DNA from: Euclidia mi
Lineage: Eukaryota; Arthropoda; Insecta; Lepidoptera; Erebidae
DNA length: 64,000 bases
Direction of reading: 5' to 3'
NCBI GenBank assembly: GCA_944739405.2
Contig: OX123209.2
Span: 10,671,217 to 10,735,216 of the forward strand
Shown here: one piece after another, positions 12,301 through 24,300 of the stretch
Layout: every line of letters begins with the position of its first letter
How positions within the stretch are numbered: position 1 is the stretch's first letter
Made by a program: the position numbers and the translations under genes
The notes under the pieces: model-generated
Databases searched by the model: none
What the model was told of the DNA's origin: nothing
What the model saw: the letters and a program-made list of their open reading frames with translations, nothing else

Positions 12301-15300
12301 CTTGTAGAGGATGCAAAGGCCAGCTTTCATTCTCTTGGCGAATGCCGAAAGATCCGTCAGGCCGTCCGGCCCTTTCCATCTTGGCGGGAGTCGAGGTAGC
12401 CGAGCGGTTAGGATCGACGATTGTCGATACCTAGCCGATGACAAATTCAAAGCCTAGGCAAATTTCGCAGGACGCTGTTGCCGCATGGTAACAGAAATGG
12501 GAAGGTGAGGAAACGGGTAGGGAGCTGTATTGGTTCTTCTGTGACCTGGCGACCGGACTCAAGTATACTTGGGTCGAGCCGGACTATCAAGTCTCCCAGA
12601 TACAGTCTAGCAAGACTATCAAGTCTCGCAGATACAGTCTAGCAAGACTCTTCCCACGACGCGTCTGCCGAGTGCCGACGATCGATGTGGATAGTACCAA
12701 CACTGAACAGCACTTTCTACTTTACTGTTTCACTTCACTACTTCTATTCTTCCTTCATTTTCTTCAGTGTGCCACTAAAAGGCGCTTAGCGAGACTACTA
12801 CGGCATTTATGACCATAATACCGTGCTAGATATACTAATTTCGATACTCTTTTCTGCCGTCTTTTCGTTTGTCTTTTATTCGCATTTGCTATCTCTTTTC
12901 AATCTGTCCAGTACCAGTATTAACTAGAATTTTTGCTCGAAATATTTCAACAATCTATAAAACATTTTTCAATATTTTAATCATTATTCCGTGCGGGGTT
13001 TGACACCATGCTCTTTGAATGTGAAGCGAGTGCATTATCCACTTGGCTATCACACTGTTACCAGATACTTGCGAATTTTGCGTATACTTGACAGTGTGTT
13101 GCCGTGACGCATTTGTTTTTCTTTCCAGGTCGAACATCTAAAAGTAAGCAACCTCCGCCTGGAAGAGGAGGCGGCGGAGTTAGCCGCGCTTCGAGCTCAG
13201 GCGGCGCTGTCTGCCTCGCTTAGTGTCCAGCTAAAGCGCGAGGCAGCGCGCGCAGCCGCGGCTGAGGAGGCGCTAGCGGCCGCGCGCGCTGAGGCTGAGA
13301 CCTGCGGCCGCAGGGAGGCCGCCGCGCTGCAACACGCTGCGGCGCTCACTGCCGCGCATGTGGCGCACAGTGCTGCGGCACACAGCTCCGAGGCTGAGGT
13401 CAGTCATCACATCACATCACATCACACATAAGTTAGCGGCCGAGGCCGAGACCTGCGGCCGCAGGGAGGCCGCCGCGCTGCAACACGCTGCGGCGCTCAC
13501 TGCCGCGCATGTGGCGCACAGTGCTGCGGCACACAGCTCCGAGGCTGAGGTCAGTCATCACATCACATCACATCACACATAAGTTAGCGGCCGAGGCCGA
13601 GACCTGCGGCCGCAGGGAGGCCGCCGCGCTGCAACACGCTGCGGCGCTCACTGCCGCGCATGTGGCGCACAGTGCTGCGGCACACAGCTCCGAGGCTGAG
13701 GTCAGTCATCACATCACATCACATCACACATAAGTTAGCGGCCGAGGCCGAAACCTGCGGCCGCAGGGAGGCCGCCAAAAAATTCATCTACAGTTGCTGA
13801 GAACATTGCAAAGATTATGAATATATTCTTGGAAACTGGGCTCTTGCCTGACGATTGGAAGAATGCTACTGTAGTACCGATTTATAAGAAAGGGAACAAG
13901 CTATTACCAGCAAATTACAGACCTATAAGTCTAACGAGTGTGTTATGTAAATGTATGGAAAAAATTATAGCTGAAACACTTAGATTGTTTTTTAAGCACG
14001 AACACATTATACAGGATGAACAACATGGTTATGTTCCAAGACGTTCAGCTACCATAAATTTTCTTATGTGTGTCAATGAATGGGTGAAAAATCATGACAA
14101 GGGGCAACCCACAGACGTGATCTATCTTGATTATGAGAAAGCTTTCGATCGTGTCCCATTACGAGGCAAGATATTGCCTGGATTAGTGACTTCTTATCCC
14201 AAAGAAAATGTTCTGTACGTATTGGAAATACGTTATCTACAGCGCATCCGGTATGGAGCGCCGTGCCGCAGGGATCTGTGCTCGGGCCATTGATTTTTAA
14301 ACTGTATCTGACTGACCTGAACAGCACATTACATCTACCGCTTTCATTGTTTGCTGATGATCAGTGATCGGAGTAGGTAGATTGAAATGACGTCATTGAT
14401 CCGAAACGTATACAGGGTGGCGCTTGCATAGCGGCACTTTTTGAACAAAGGCATAGCTTACATCATTCTTAAGCCTTGTACCAAAAATCAATGAAATTGG
14501 TGCAGTAGTTTAGCCACAATATCGATTTTAAGTTCCGCAATTTTTGCACACGCTTTGAGTTCCATACAGCTGATACAAAACGGTCAACGACCCTACATTG
14601 CGCGCCGCGACTCGCTAGGTACTACTCACGACGCGACGCCTCGACGTCATCCGAAGCTAGGCTCAGCGCACACAGAACGGAGCGCAGCGGAGAGGATTTT
14701 ATCAACGCACTTGAAAATATTTTTTTATTTATTTATATTCTCACGCCTGTTTTCCCCGAAGGGGTAGGCAGAGGTGTAAATATTACACCCACATTTCGCC
14801 AGATTTATTTTAGTCCCACGTAATAGGTGGCGAGCCTATTACCGTACCGGGCACATTACCAGACTCCGTGCTGCTACTGAGAATTTCCTAGCGGAAAAAC
14901 CCAATAACACTTTGCCCGACCCGGGAATCGAACCCGAGACCTCCCAATCCCACGCGCACATTTATGCCGCGAGACCTACGAGGCAGTCCTGTGAAAATAA
15001 ACTTTAATGTTTTTACAATAAAGTTCATAAATGCTTGAACCTGATAAAAAATATTCGCGCGTCCTCGAAGATACGCGGAAATCCCCGCGCAAAGTCGAGT
15101 CGGCGCCCGCGTCGTACGCGTATTTTCAGGGTTTAACGAACTTTCGCGACAAAATATTTACTGTAGAGTGGTAACCCAGAACGTTTTACTCACGCAGGCT
15201 CGCGAGGTCGCGCGCAATCTTGAGCATACGCATTCCGTAAAGAAAATGCCCGAGACCGCGCGGGGATTATTCCTCTCTGTCTGCGTTGACCCTTCGACGA

Positions 15301-18300
15301 CTTAGCACGATGACGTCTTCGTGCAACGTCGCTTCGCCTCGAAGGTACCTTCCTAAGACTCGTTGTTGTAGGTTTTTGCGCCCAAGATAATGCGTAACAT
15401 TTTTAACAGAACAAAACTTTTGAAACTTCCTAATTACCTTTTCAATAAAGTTACATAATAATAAAATGGATCGGTTCCGCAAGCACCAAAACATCTGATT
15501 ACGTATGCACAGTAAATGCACTACGTATGACAAGGACAAACATAGTCGAGCCAAATAGAGTTGCCCAATTATGAACAAAATATTGTCAATAGTATCGATA
15601 AAAAATACGCACCGTAAAAGTTAGTTGTTTATTTTTTGTATTTGTATCGACATTGATTGTATTTAACGTTAATGTAATCGTCTTATCAATAACTTTACGT
15701 TCGAAAATTTCAAAGTGTGGTACAAATAAAGGCGACGTTTTTTAATAGGTAAACAATGATAAACATGTAAAGATATTCAATTATTTAATCATTTGAAATA
15801 AGTTAATAATTATTGACTATTTTAGCTCTTTCCGTAAGGCATTTTTTAAATGGTCTAATGGGTTCAACAATCTACTTAAGAATTATAATAATTATGTACT
15901 AAAACTAAACTACTGAACTAATTGAAGTATGTGCGGCATATTTCATAAACTTGTTTAACTGTGTCGTATTAGCAACACAATTAAGCAATAGCATTATTGT
16001 TAATACAAGTAAGAATGCATAGTTCGTTGTATAAAAACATTTTGTGTTATTTTGTTGTTAACGTATTAACGTGTCAAAAATATCGACATTCATAGTACCT
16101 ATTGCGCATCTCTATTTCTTATCCTAGACATGTCGGCGCCAGCGGCCCTTCGGTGATCGGTGACTCATCAAAGGTTTGTCATTTAGTGCCGCAAAAACAG
16201 TCGATCAGGTTGCGCGCGCGCTTATCTTTATGCGACAGTTGTTTTTGGTATTGAATTGTGTGATTGTATTTAGTTGTGTTATTTAATTGTGTTGTTGTTT
16301 AGTGAACTTTATCATTCGTCATTTTTGCATTATTTGTGTTAATAATGACAAACTTTATGTCGTCCGAATATGCGGATATGGTTGTGTAACGTGGGTTCTT
16401 GTTGTGAAAAAGACACCAGTGCTTTCCTAATCACTGAACTTTCATTAGAGTGATTTGTAGAATTACTGAAATAGGTAATTCGTGATAACAATGGCGGCCA
16501 TTTTGAGAATTTGAAAATTTTGTGCTACCTTTTACGTGGGTTTGTGTTAAGTGGGTTTTTGTTGATATGAAAAAGACACCAGTGCTTGCCTAATGAGTGA
16601 CCAAACATTGGAGTGATGTGTAGAATTACTGAAATAGGTAATTCGTCAATAAATGTGAACTACCTCCGTGGCATCGTCTGCCGCATAGCACACGTTGCCG
16701 TTCTTACAATGGTCAGAAACCTAATGTCATATTGGTCTACAAATGGTGTTTCGTTATGCTACTCATATTTTATAGTTTATTTTGTTTGAAAATTTTATTA
16801 TTTTATTTTGGCCCCATGACCTTTTTTGTTGATATAAAACATTTTATAGGCATCAATGCTACGTCCGTTTTAAATCAATGCCCCTATGCAAGCGCCACCC
16901 TGTATATTAATATGGACATTCCTCCGGAAATGGTTGATTATTAAAAAAAAACGGAACTTAGGTAGAAATTGTATTCTGCCAGGGTTGCGGAATTTACGAA
17001 GAGTTACCGTGGCCCTGGAACGCAAAGGTCACTTGATGGAACGCGGGTGGGTTTTAGTCAGTAAGAGTCTGACACTCGGGAAAAAAATATGTAATATATA
17101 CATATTTGACAATAAAGAATGTTATTTTTACTCTTTTTATTCATTCTACCCTTGTAAATTACCATGACCACTACAAAAATATTGAAATTTGTAAAAGTGC
17201 AATAATTTATAAAAAGTTGTGGCCGTATAAAGGCTAAAAATAAAAGTATTAAAGCTTCGATCGGAATTCGATTGTTTTTTTATTATTCAACAGATAAGCA
17301 AATAACAAATTATTTTGTTTTGATACCATCCTTTAAATTTTGAATTGAGTAGTAATAATATCACTACCAACATTACCAATATTTAATTGAATCCGGAAAT
17401 ACCGGAATTACTTTTCGGAAAAATGGCTTATCCATACTATTCTTTCTGTGTGTATTTATGATACAAGTACCAAAAATCAATCTACCTACTCCGATCATTG
17501 CTGATGATACAACATTTTTTAGTAATCCATGTGTACAATCGAATGAAATAAAGAAATTCAGATTGACTTGAATGTCATCCTTGAATGGACCAAGCAATGG
17601 CTGTCATCGCTTAATTCTGCCAAGTGTACTGTCTTGCACATAGGTAGGACAAATCCTTGTGTACCGTACTACCTAGGACAGCAACAATTGACACCAGTAA
17701 ATACGCAGACAGATTTGGCGTGACAGTAAGCAAGGATTTGAAATGGGAAACCCATATAGTGAAAATTATGAAAAGAGCTAACTCCATGTTGTATCTAATA
17801 AGAAAAGTGTTCAGATGTCTCAATCCCACAACATTTTGTATGCTCTATAAAACTTATATAAGACCTCTCCTCAAGTATGCGTATGTTGTGTGGGACCCCT
17901 ATTTTAAGAAAGACGTGATTCTATTAGAAAATGTACAGAGAAGAGCTACTAAAATGGTCCACCAACTAAAAAACAAAACCTATGATCAGCGATTAAAGGA
18001 ACTTGGCCTCATGACTCTTGAGAACCGCTGACAGAGAGGAAGTCTCATCGAGACGTATAAGATACTGAATAGGTACTATGATGATGACAGGATTAAAAAA
18101 CTGTATGTAGCAAATGAAAATAAACACCTCAGAGGGCACCCGTTAAAGTTACGCCAGACTCAGTCGAAACTCAACCCTTTGAAACACTTTCTACCTAACC
18201 GTGTTGTCAAGGAGTGGAACAAGCTCCCAGAAAATGTTGTTATGGCACCCACATTGAACACATTCACATTTTAAGAATAGACTCGACAAAATCTCCAAGT

Positions 18301-21300
18301 CTCAAAATACACACGCATCTGCTTAATAAGCTGCTAGTGTGGTTCAAATATAATAATAATAATGATTGCTGACACAGCCAAAACACTTTGCGTCACTGAT
18401 TGGAAATAAATGAAAGAAAAAATAAATAAAACAAAACATGCGAATACAACAATAATAAAACACTATAGCTCAGTAGTATAGATGTATCAGAAACCAATAG
18501 GTTAAAAAAGATTGTGAAGGTGACAAGTGAACAATGATACGATCAGGGATAAATAATGTAAAACTACATTCAACGAATCATAAAAATATCCAAAACCTGC
18601 ATAATCATGTGTTCACGAGGCACCTCCACTTAACATGTCACTCTTATCAACCGCACTGTACGTTGTATCAAAGGTAGGTCTCTTTCAAGGTGGACCACCA
18701 TGTTATTGGGATCGCGAATAGCGAGTTAATGCGAGAATCGGTATATTTGGTGCGCCTTGGGGGAGGTTTATGTCTAGCTGCAGACGTCTTTCAGCTTTGA
18801 AAATGATGATGAACTTTTCATGACGTTTAATACTTTGTTCCAGGCCCGTGCACTTAGTATGGACAACACATCTTTGCGGGAGCGAGTGGCCGCGTTAGAA
18901 GCAGAATGCAGCGAGTTGAGAACGTCCCTTACAGAGGAGACGGAGAGACGGAATAAGGAGAACAGGGTACTAGCTAGAAAGGTAAATATAATAGTAATGA
19001 ATTTACACATTTAATTCAAATTGTTTAAATAATTTTCTCGATTTCAATATGTATGTATGTATTTTGTATGTATGGATAGGCCGTTTATATTCGCAAATAT
19101 GTATGTATTACCTTGCAAAATATTTTATTGTTATATTTAGTTTTCTTGTTTTCGTCTCTAAAACACACCTGCCACTATCATCCCTGCATCACCCTAAAGT
19201 TGACTGGTAGAAAACTGGTTTTTATAGGACAATTCCGGCACTAAAAATAAACCCTGGTTCGCTGAAGACTTTACAAACATTAAAAAAGTGACTTAAAAGG
19301 GCTCAGAAATATTGTAACGGCTGCTGATTACAAGGTGCACTTTTGTGTAAGCGCGACATAGCATTCGTCTCCCCGCAATCATTCAGTTAGGTCGTAATTA
19401 GGTCCCCCCCGTGGGATCTCCACCTTATCGTGGTGGGGGGGCTCAGTAACCGTGGATTGGTCACCCGCGGTGAAGCTAAGAGGGATCCAGGAGGGGACGC
19501 TCCGCGTGGGCTTGACGGAGGCCTGCGCAGGATGCGTCCAGAGGGGCGGGTGCGAGCGACAGTTCTTCTGTCCCTCGCAGTCGGGCGCGGTCGCGGGAGG
19601 AGAGGCGTGTCGGTGTTGCGTTGCCGCGCGCCCTATCTCCCGCGACCAAATGGGAGCGCACCATTCGATGCGTCGCGGTGGGGCCGCAGAAGAAGAGGAA
19701 ATGCGGTGTTGCGTTGCCTCTGCGGCCTCTGAGTGTTTTGGCGGCGGAGTCCAACACCTTCATCCGCCGCCAAGGGGGTTTTGTGCGGGGCCCGCCTGAC
19801 CATCTGGCGGGCCAATACCCGTCGGGGGGTAGCGAGGAATGCATCAGCGATATCCGACCCTCCGACACACGGGTACATGAGGAACACGGGTTGGTTTTTA
19901 GTCAGTAAGAGTCTGACAGTCCCCTTCGTACTTCCCCCAGGGCGGAGGGACTCCATGAGGATTTTCCAACCCGACACAAAAAAATAAGTCGTAATTACGT
20001 ATATTATAATTATTATCAACATGTACCAATATAATGAATAGACGCCAACCTAGTCCATGTTTGGAGGCCTTCGGTGATAAATAAAATATGTATTGTGACT
20101 TTCAGGTGGCCGAATTGACAGAAGAATTAGCAGAAGCGAACAAGAAGTTGGAGTGGGAGAAGGGAGAAAACTGCGTGCTCAAGAAGAAACACGCGAGTGC
20201 TATCAAAGTGAGTTTGTTTCATCACTACCGTTATAGACAGATATTAATTATGTATGATACATTGGTATGCCCTAATAGCATCCTAAAGGTAATTTCTGAG
20301 AAGTATAACTCGGACATATTGAGGAGGTTCATTCGAGTCTTGGTCACTTGACCGGGACTCTGGTGAACCTCTTCAATATATTATAAGCTACTTAGCTAAA
20401 TATAATTACTAACATAGGTTAAGCAAATTGTTATTAACATCATGGACTCTGTGTGAATAAATAAATATATTATTATTATTATATAACACTAGGCGCAGTG
20501 TCAAGCGACGAGGCGACTGCTTAAGCAGCTACACCAAACGTGCAGTCAAAATTATTATTTTAAATGGGCGATATATAAATTAAATCGTTCAATACGATTA
20601 AATATTTCATGTTTAATTTATTACAGGAGCTAAACCGCGAGTTACAGCGCAGTTTGAAGCGCTGTGAGCAACTTGAAGCGAAGTTACCGCCACCCGACGC
20701 GCCCTCTACCAGAACTGGTCAGTATATCGTAATAAACATAGCCTTTATATGCACCCGTAATAAATACTACCCAAAAATATTATCTCGGAGATGTTTTTTA
20801 AATCAGTCATACTTTCGTTATCTGTAATTTATGTATTATTACTCAATGGGGTAATTATTTAAACTTTATTAGCCCTCCTTAATCTACAAACCAAAATTAG
20901 TCCCTCCCCAAACCAAAGTCAGATTCCGCCGAAACTAAAATCAGCCCCTGCACAAAACAAAATCAGTCTAAGCATAATATAAAATCCGTACCTGCACAAA
21001 ACAAAATCAGCCCAGCACAAAACAATATCAGCCCCTGCACAAAACATAATCAGTCCTTGCACAAAACAAAATCAGCCCAGCACAAAACAAAATCAGTCCC
21101 TTCATAAAACAAAATCAGTCCTTGCACAAAACAATATCAGCCCCCGCACAAAACAAAATCAGTCCCTTTATAAAACAAAATCAGTCCTTGCACAAAACAA
21201 GGTGGTTTAACTTTGGTGTATGAAAGCGCGACTATGTTCAAGTAATGTTTGAAGGTAATTATCTCCGCTGTCCCAGGTTCGGTGTCTTCCCTAAGCAGTG

Positions 21301-24300
21301 GCGAGAGCGCTCAAGACGAGCGACTACAGAACGGGCACGGCGAAGCACTGCCAGACATACAGGTATGTACTAATCTAAACCACTACTTAGAAATTATGTA
21401 AAAATAGGAATTACATTTTACAATTCACACAATTATCTCAAAAAATAACACTTTTAACTTGCACAATTGTATAACAGAACCAGAGGGCCTAGGCAAATGG
21501 CATTCGCTTTGTTTTCTACTTTCGCTAACGCTTGGTTGCCATGGTAACATAAGCAATTCCTTCTTCGTTGACCACGTGATATACCAAAAGCCTATGTCAG
21601 TTCCATACATTTTAGCACCTAGTAATTAGAGATACCGATAATCGAATCCCATTTGACTGCAGGCCTAGGTGAAAGATAGTAGTTACTTACCCTTTTTTGG
21701 ATTTTTGACAAAAGTAAATTTAGCTAGGTACAGACGAACAACTTCCCGCTAGACCACCATAAGGGCGAGAATCGCTCAGCTCATCGGTCGCTTCCAGTGC
21801 TACTTTACACGCACATTGACACTCGTATACAAAACCAGTTTCTATTGTGCCTCTACCCTATGAGCGAGCCAAGATTTTTGTTTTCTAACTGGTCCAGCGC
21901 CGACTTGTTTGATTGTACAAGCCTTTTAATAAAAGTTATTTTATTTCCACGCAAAACCCAGGAGCAACCGTCTTCTCTAACGGTGATACACTATAATAAT
22001 TATTTAATTTATTTTTAATTTGATTTAACGTTATATTTTCACAGATTACATTTCCCAGTCTGTTTGGTCAATTTTTCACAATGGTTAGCGATATTGCTAT
22101 TATTTTAAGTAATTTTGTTCTTCGATTTTAGTATTTTACAAAAATAAAGTAGTAGTATTATAACGTAACTTAAATTAGTAAGGGCCTGCGCACATAGGTA
22201 CATATAGCAAAGTGCAGCGCGTTTTCACTGCCAAACAACTGTCGATATTGTTCTTTATTGAATAATGTCCAAAATCATTAACTAATCAATGTTTACAGCA
22301 CGCCCACACATAAACAACTATACATACATACATACATAGACTCACGCCTGTTTCCCGGAGGGGTAGGCAGAGACTAGGGAACGCCATTTGCAACGATCCT
22401 GACATATCTCTCTTGCTTCATTCACTCCCATCAAATTTCTCATGCATGCTCTTCAGTTAAGAGTACTTCTAACCTGTCCTGATTTTAGGATGTCTCCAAT
22501 CTGGTCAGAGAACGGCCGTCTAAGTCTTCCCCTTCCTCCTGTCCCATTCACACTTGACTTGAAATAACTTCTTGGTCAGTCTTTCGTCATCCATCCTCTC
22601 CATGTGCCCAAACCATCTTAGCATACCTTTCTCAATGGTTTTCACTACATCTTCTTGTACCCCACAACACTCTCTTATCACATAATTCTTTACTCTGTCG
22701 TTCAAAGACACTCCACACATACTTCTCAGTGCTCTAATTTATTCTACTTTCATGTCTATTCTTTCATCTATTATGTTATAATTGAGTTCGTCATTGGCTA
22801 TGTCAATATAAGAACAATGTCGGTAATATTTTGACAGTGAGAAATGCTCGCCGCTGCACATAGCGCTGTCCCTTAGTAGTATGTAAATTTTTTTTTAGTA
22901 AATAGTCTACAATTTTTTAGTTGCAATAACAGTTTCCCTAGGCGGCGATAGCCGAGTGGATATACCAACAGACTGCCATGCAGAGGGTATCGGGTTCGAA
23001 TCCACGGCGCGCACCAATGACTTTTCGGAGTTATGTGCGTATTGAATGGTTAATTATCGCTTGTCCCGTGCCTTGGAGAGCACGTTAAGCCGTCGGTCCC
23101 GGTTGTCATGAAGATCTTTGACAGTCGTTACAGGGCGTTAGTACCTTCTAAACAAACTGACACTAGTCTATAATCATGGAATATCGCTATCCCTTCGGGT
23201 TGCGGAGGTCAGACAGGCAGTCGCTCCGTGGAAAAGCTAATATTCAGCCAAATCCGGTTAGACAAGAAAGCGGACCCCAGACTGAAACTGGGATAACGCT
23301 AAGAAGATGAATAACAGTTTCCCTGTCCCGTGTATCATATATGATTCATAACAATTGATTTTTAATGTGTCTCGCGCCGGACAGCGAATGGGATTATGTT
23401 GTTTTTATATTTCGAAAGTTTGGGTGTCATTTCTATACCCTTGTTTTAATATTAATTCATTCGTTCGTAGTGGCGCAGCGACCAAAATTGAGTCTTGCCA
23501 CCCAAGATCTTTCCATTTTCCCTGTTTACATATACAAAATAAAATGTTCTTTTCAATTAGATTTGTTAGTGTAAATGTTGTAATTTTTATAAGTACATTT
23601 TATAGCTATGTTGCTTATAATTATAATATGTTTTTAAATTAGATATAGTCTTGGCCAAAGTGAGCTTGTAAAGATTGAAGTCCCATTGTTTTGATAGGGT
23701 ATACCTAAGGGGTTCGCTCACTGCGAACATTCGCTAGTAATATAAAGGTATGACGTATGAGCAAACAGGGCATGGCAATCGAGGGTGTCTGCACACCCTA
23801 ACATTTCAGATTCAATATTGAGCATTAGGTTACTATAGAGGCAGTATGTCTCACGAGCTTTTGCCTGTAATGTAACACATTGGATTCAATCTTGGACATT
23901 AGCTTACAATACAGGCAGTATGATTAAGAAGCATTCGTCTGTAATGTAACACAACAGATTCAATTTTGAGCATTAGATTACTATAGAGGCAGTATGTCTA
24001 ACGAGCAATCTCCTGTAATGTAGCACTACAGATTACATTTTGACTAGTAGGTTACAATACAGACAGTATGAGTGACAAGCATTCGTCTCTGATGTAACAC
24101 TACTAATTCAATTTTGACTAGTAGGTTACAATACAGACAGTATGAGTGACGAGCATTCGTCTCTGATGTAACACTACTAATTCAATTTTGACTAGTAGGT
24201 TACAATACAGACAGTATGAGTGACGAGCATTCGTCTCTGATGTAACACTACTAATTCAATTTTGACTAGTACGTTACAATACAGACAGTATGAGTGACGA

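Larger units (their letters stand above)
14413..16902. mobile_element. Nested inverted-repeat element, 2490 bp
   Basis: Inside the hAT-type element, a second perfect 19-bp inverted pair (CAGGGTGGCGCTTGCATAG at 14413 and its complement ending at 16902) is flanked on both sides by TATA. This suggests a TA- or TATA-targeting element. It contains a SINE-A copy and a local duplication near 16385-16650, and no transposase is recognised. Confidence 0.65.
14362..17500. mobile_element. hAT-type DNA transposon, 3139 bp, non-autonomous
   Basis: It starts CAGTGATCGGAGTAGGTAGA and its other end (complement) starts CAATGATCGGAGTAGGTAGA, giving a 23-bp terminal inverted repeat with one mismatch. It is flanked by an 8-bp duplication CTGATGAT (14354-14361 and 17501-17508). 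CA-TG ends with an 8-bp duplication fit the hAT superfamily. No transposase gene is seen. It sits exactly after the FADD codons of the LINE. Confidence 0.85.
13777..18440 (+). mobile_element. CR1/L2-like LINE, 5'-truncated, split by a DNA transposon
   Basis: Reverse-transcriptase sequence begins within exon 6 copy 3. The left part (13817-14361) carries YKKGNKLLPANYRPISLTS, VIYLDYEKAFDRVP, a PQGSVLGPL motif in a shifted frame, and ends in FADD. The right part (17509-18270) resumes at TTFFSNP and carries the C-terminal thumb region (QTDLGVTVSKDLKWETHIVK, YIRPLLKYAYVVWD), with stops. An ATA microsatellite near 18350 probably marks the tail. Clade assignment is tentative and the element is dead. 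Confidence 0.8.

Noticed and set aside
13358..13733. Repeated 74-codon frames (MWRTVLRHTAPRLRSVITS...)
   Set aside because: They start out of frame within exon 6 and run into the tandem copies; they are shadows of the 151-bp array.
19430..20022. Overlapping frames of 95-130 codons on both strands
   Set aside because: GC-rich repeat-derived DNA gives long frames in all directions; no domain or codon pattern supports a protein.
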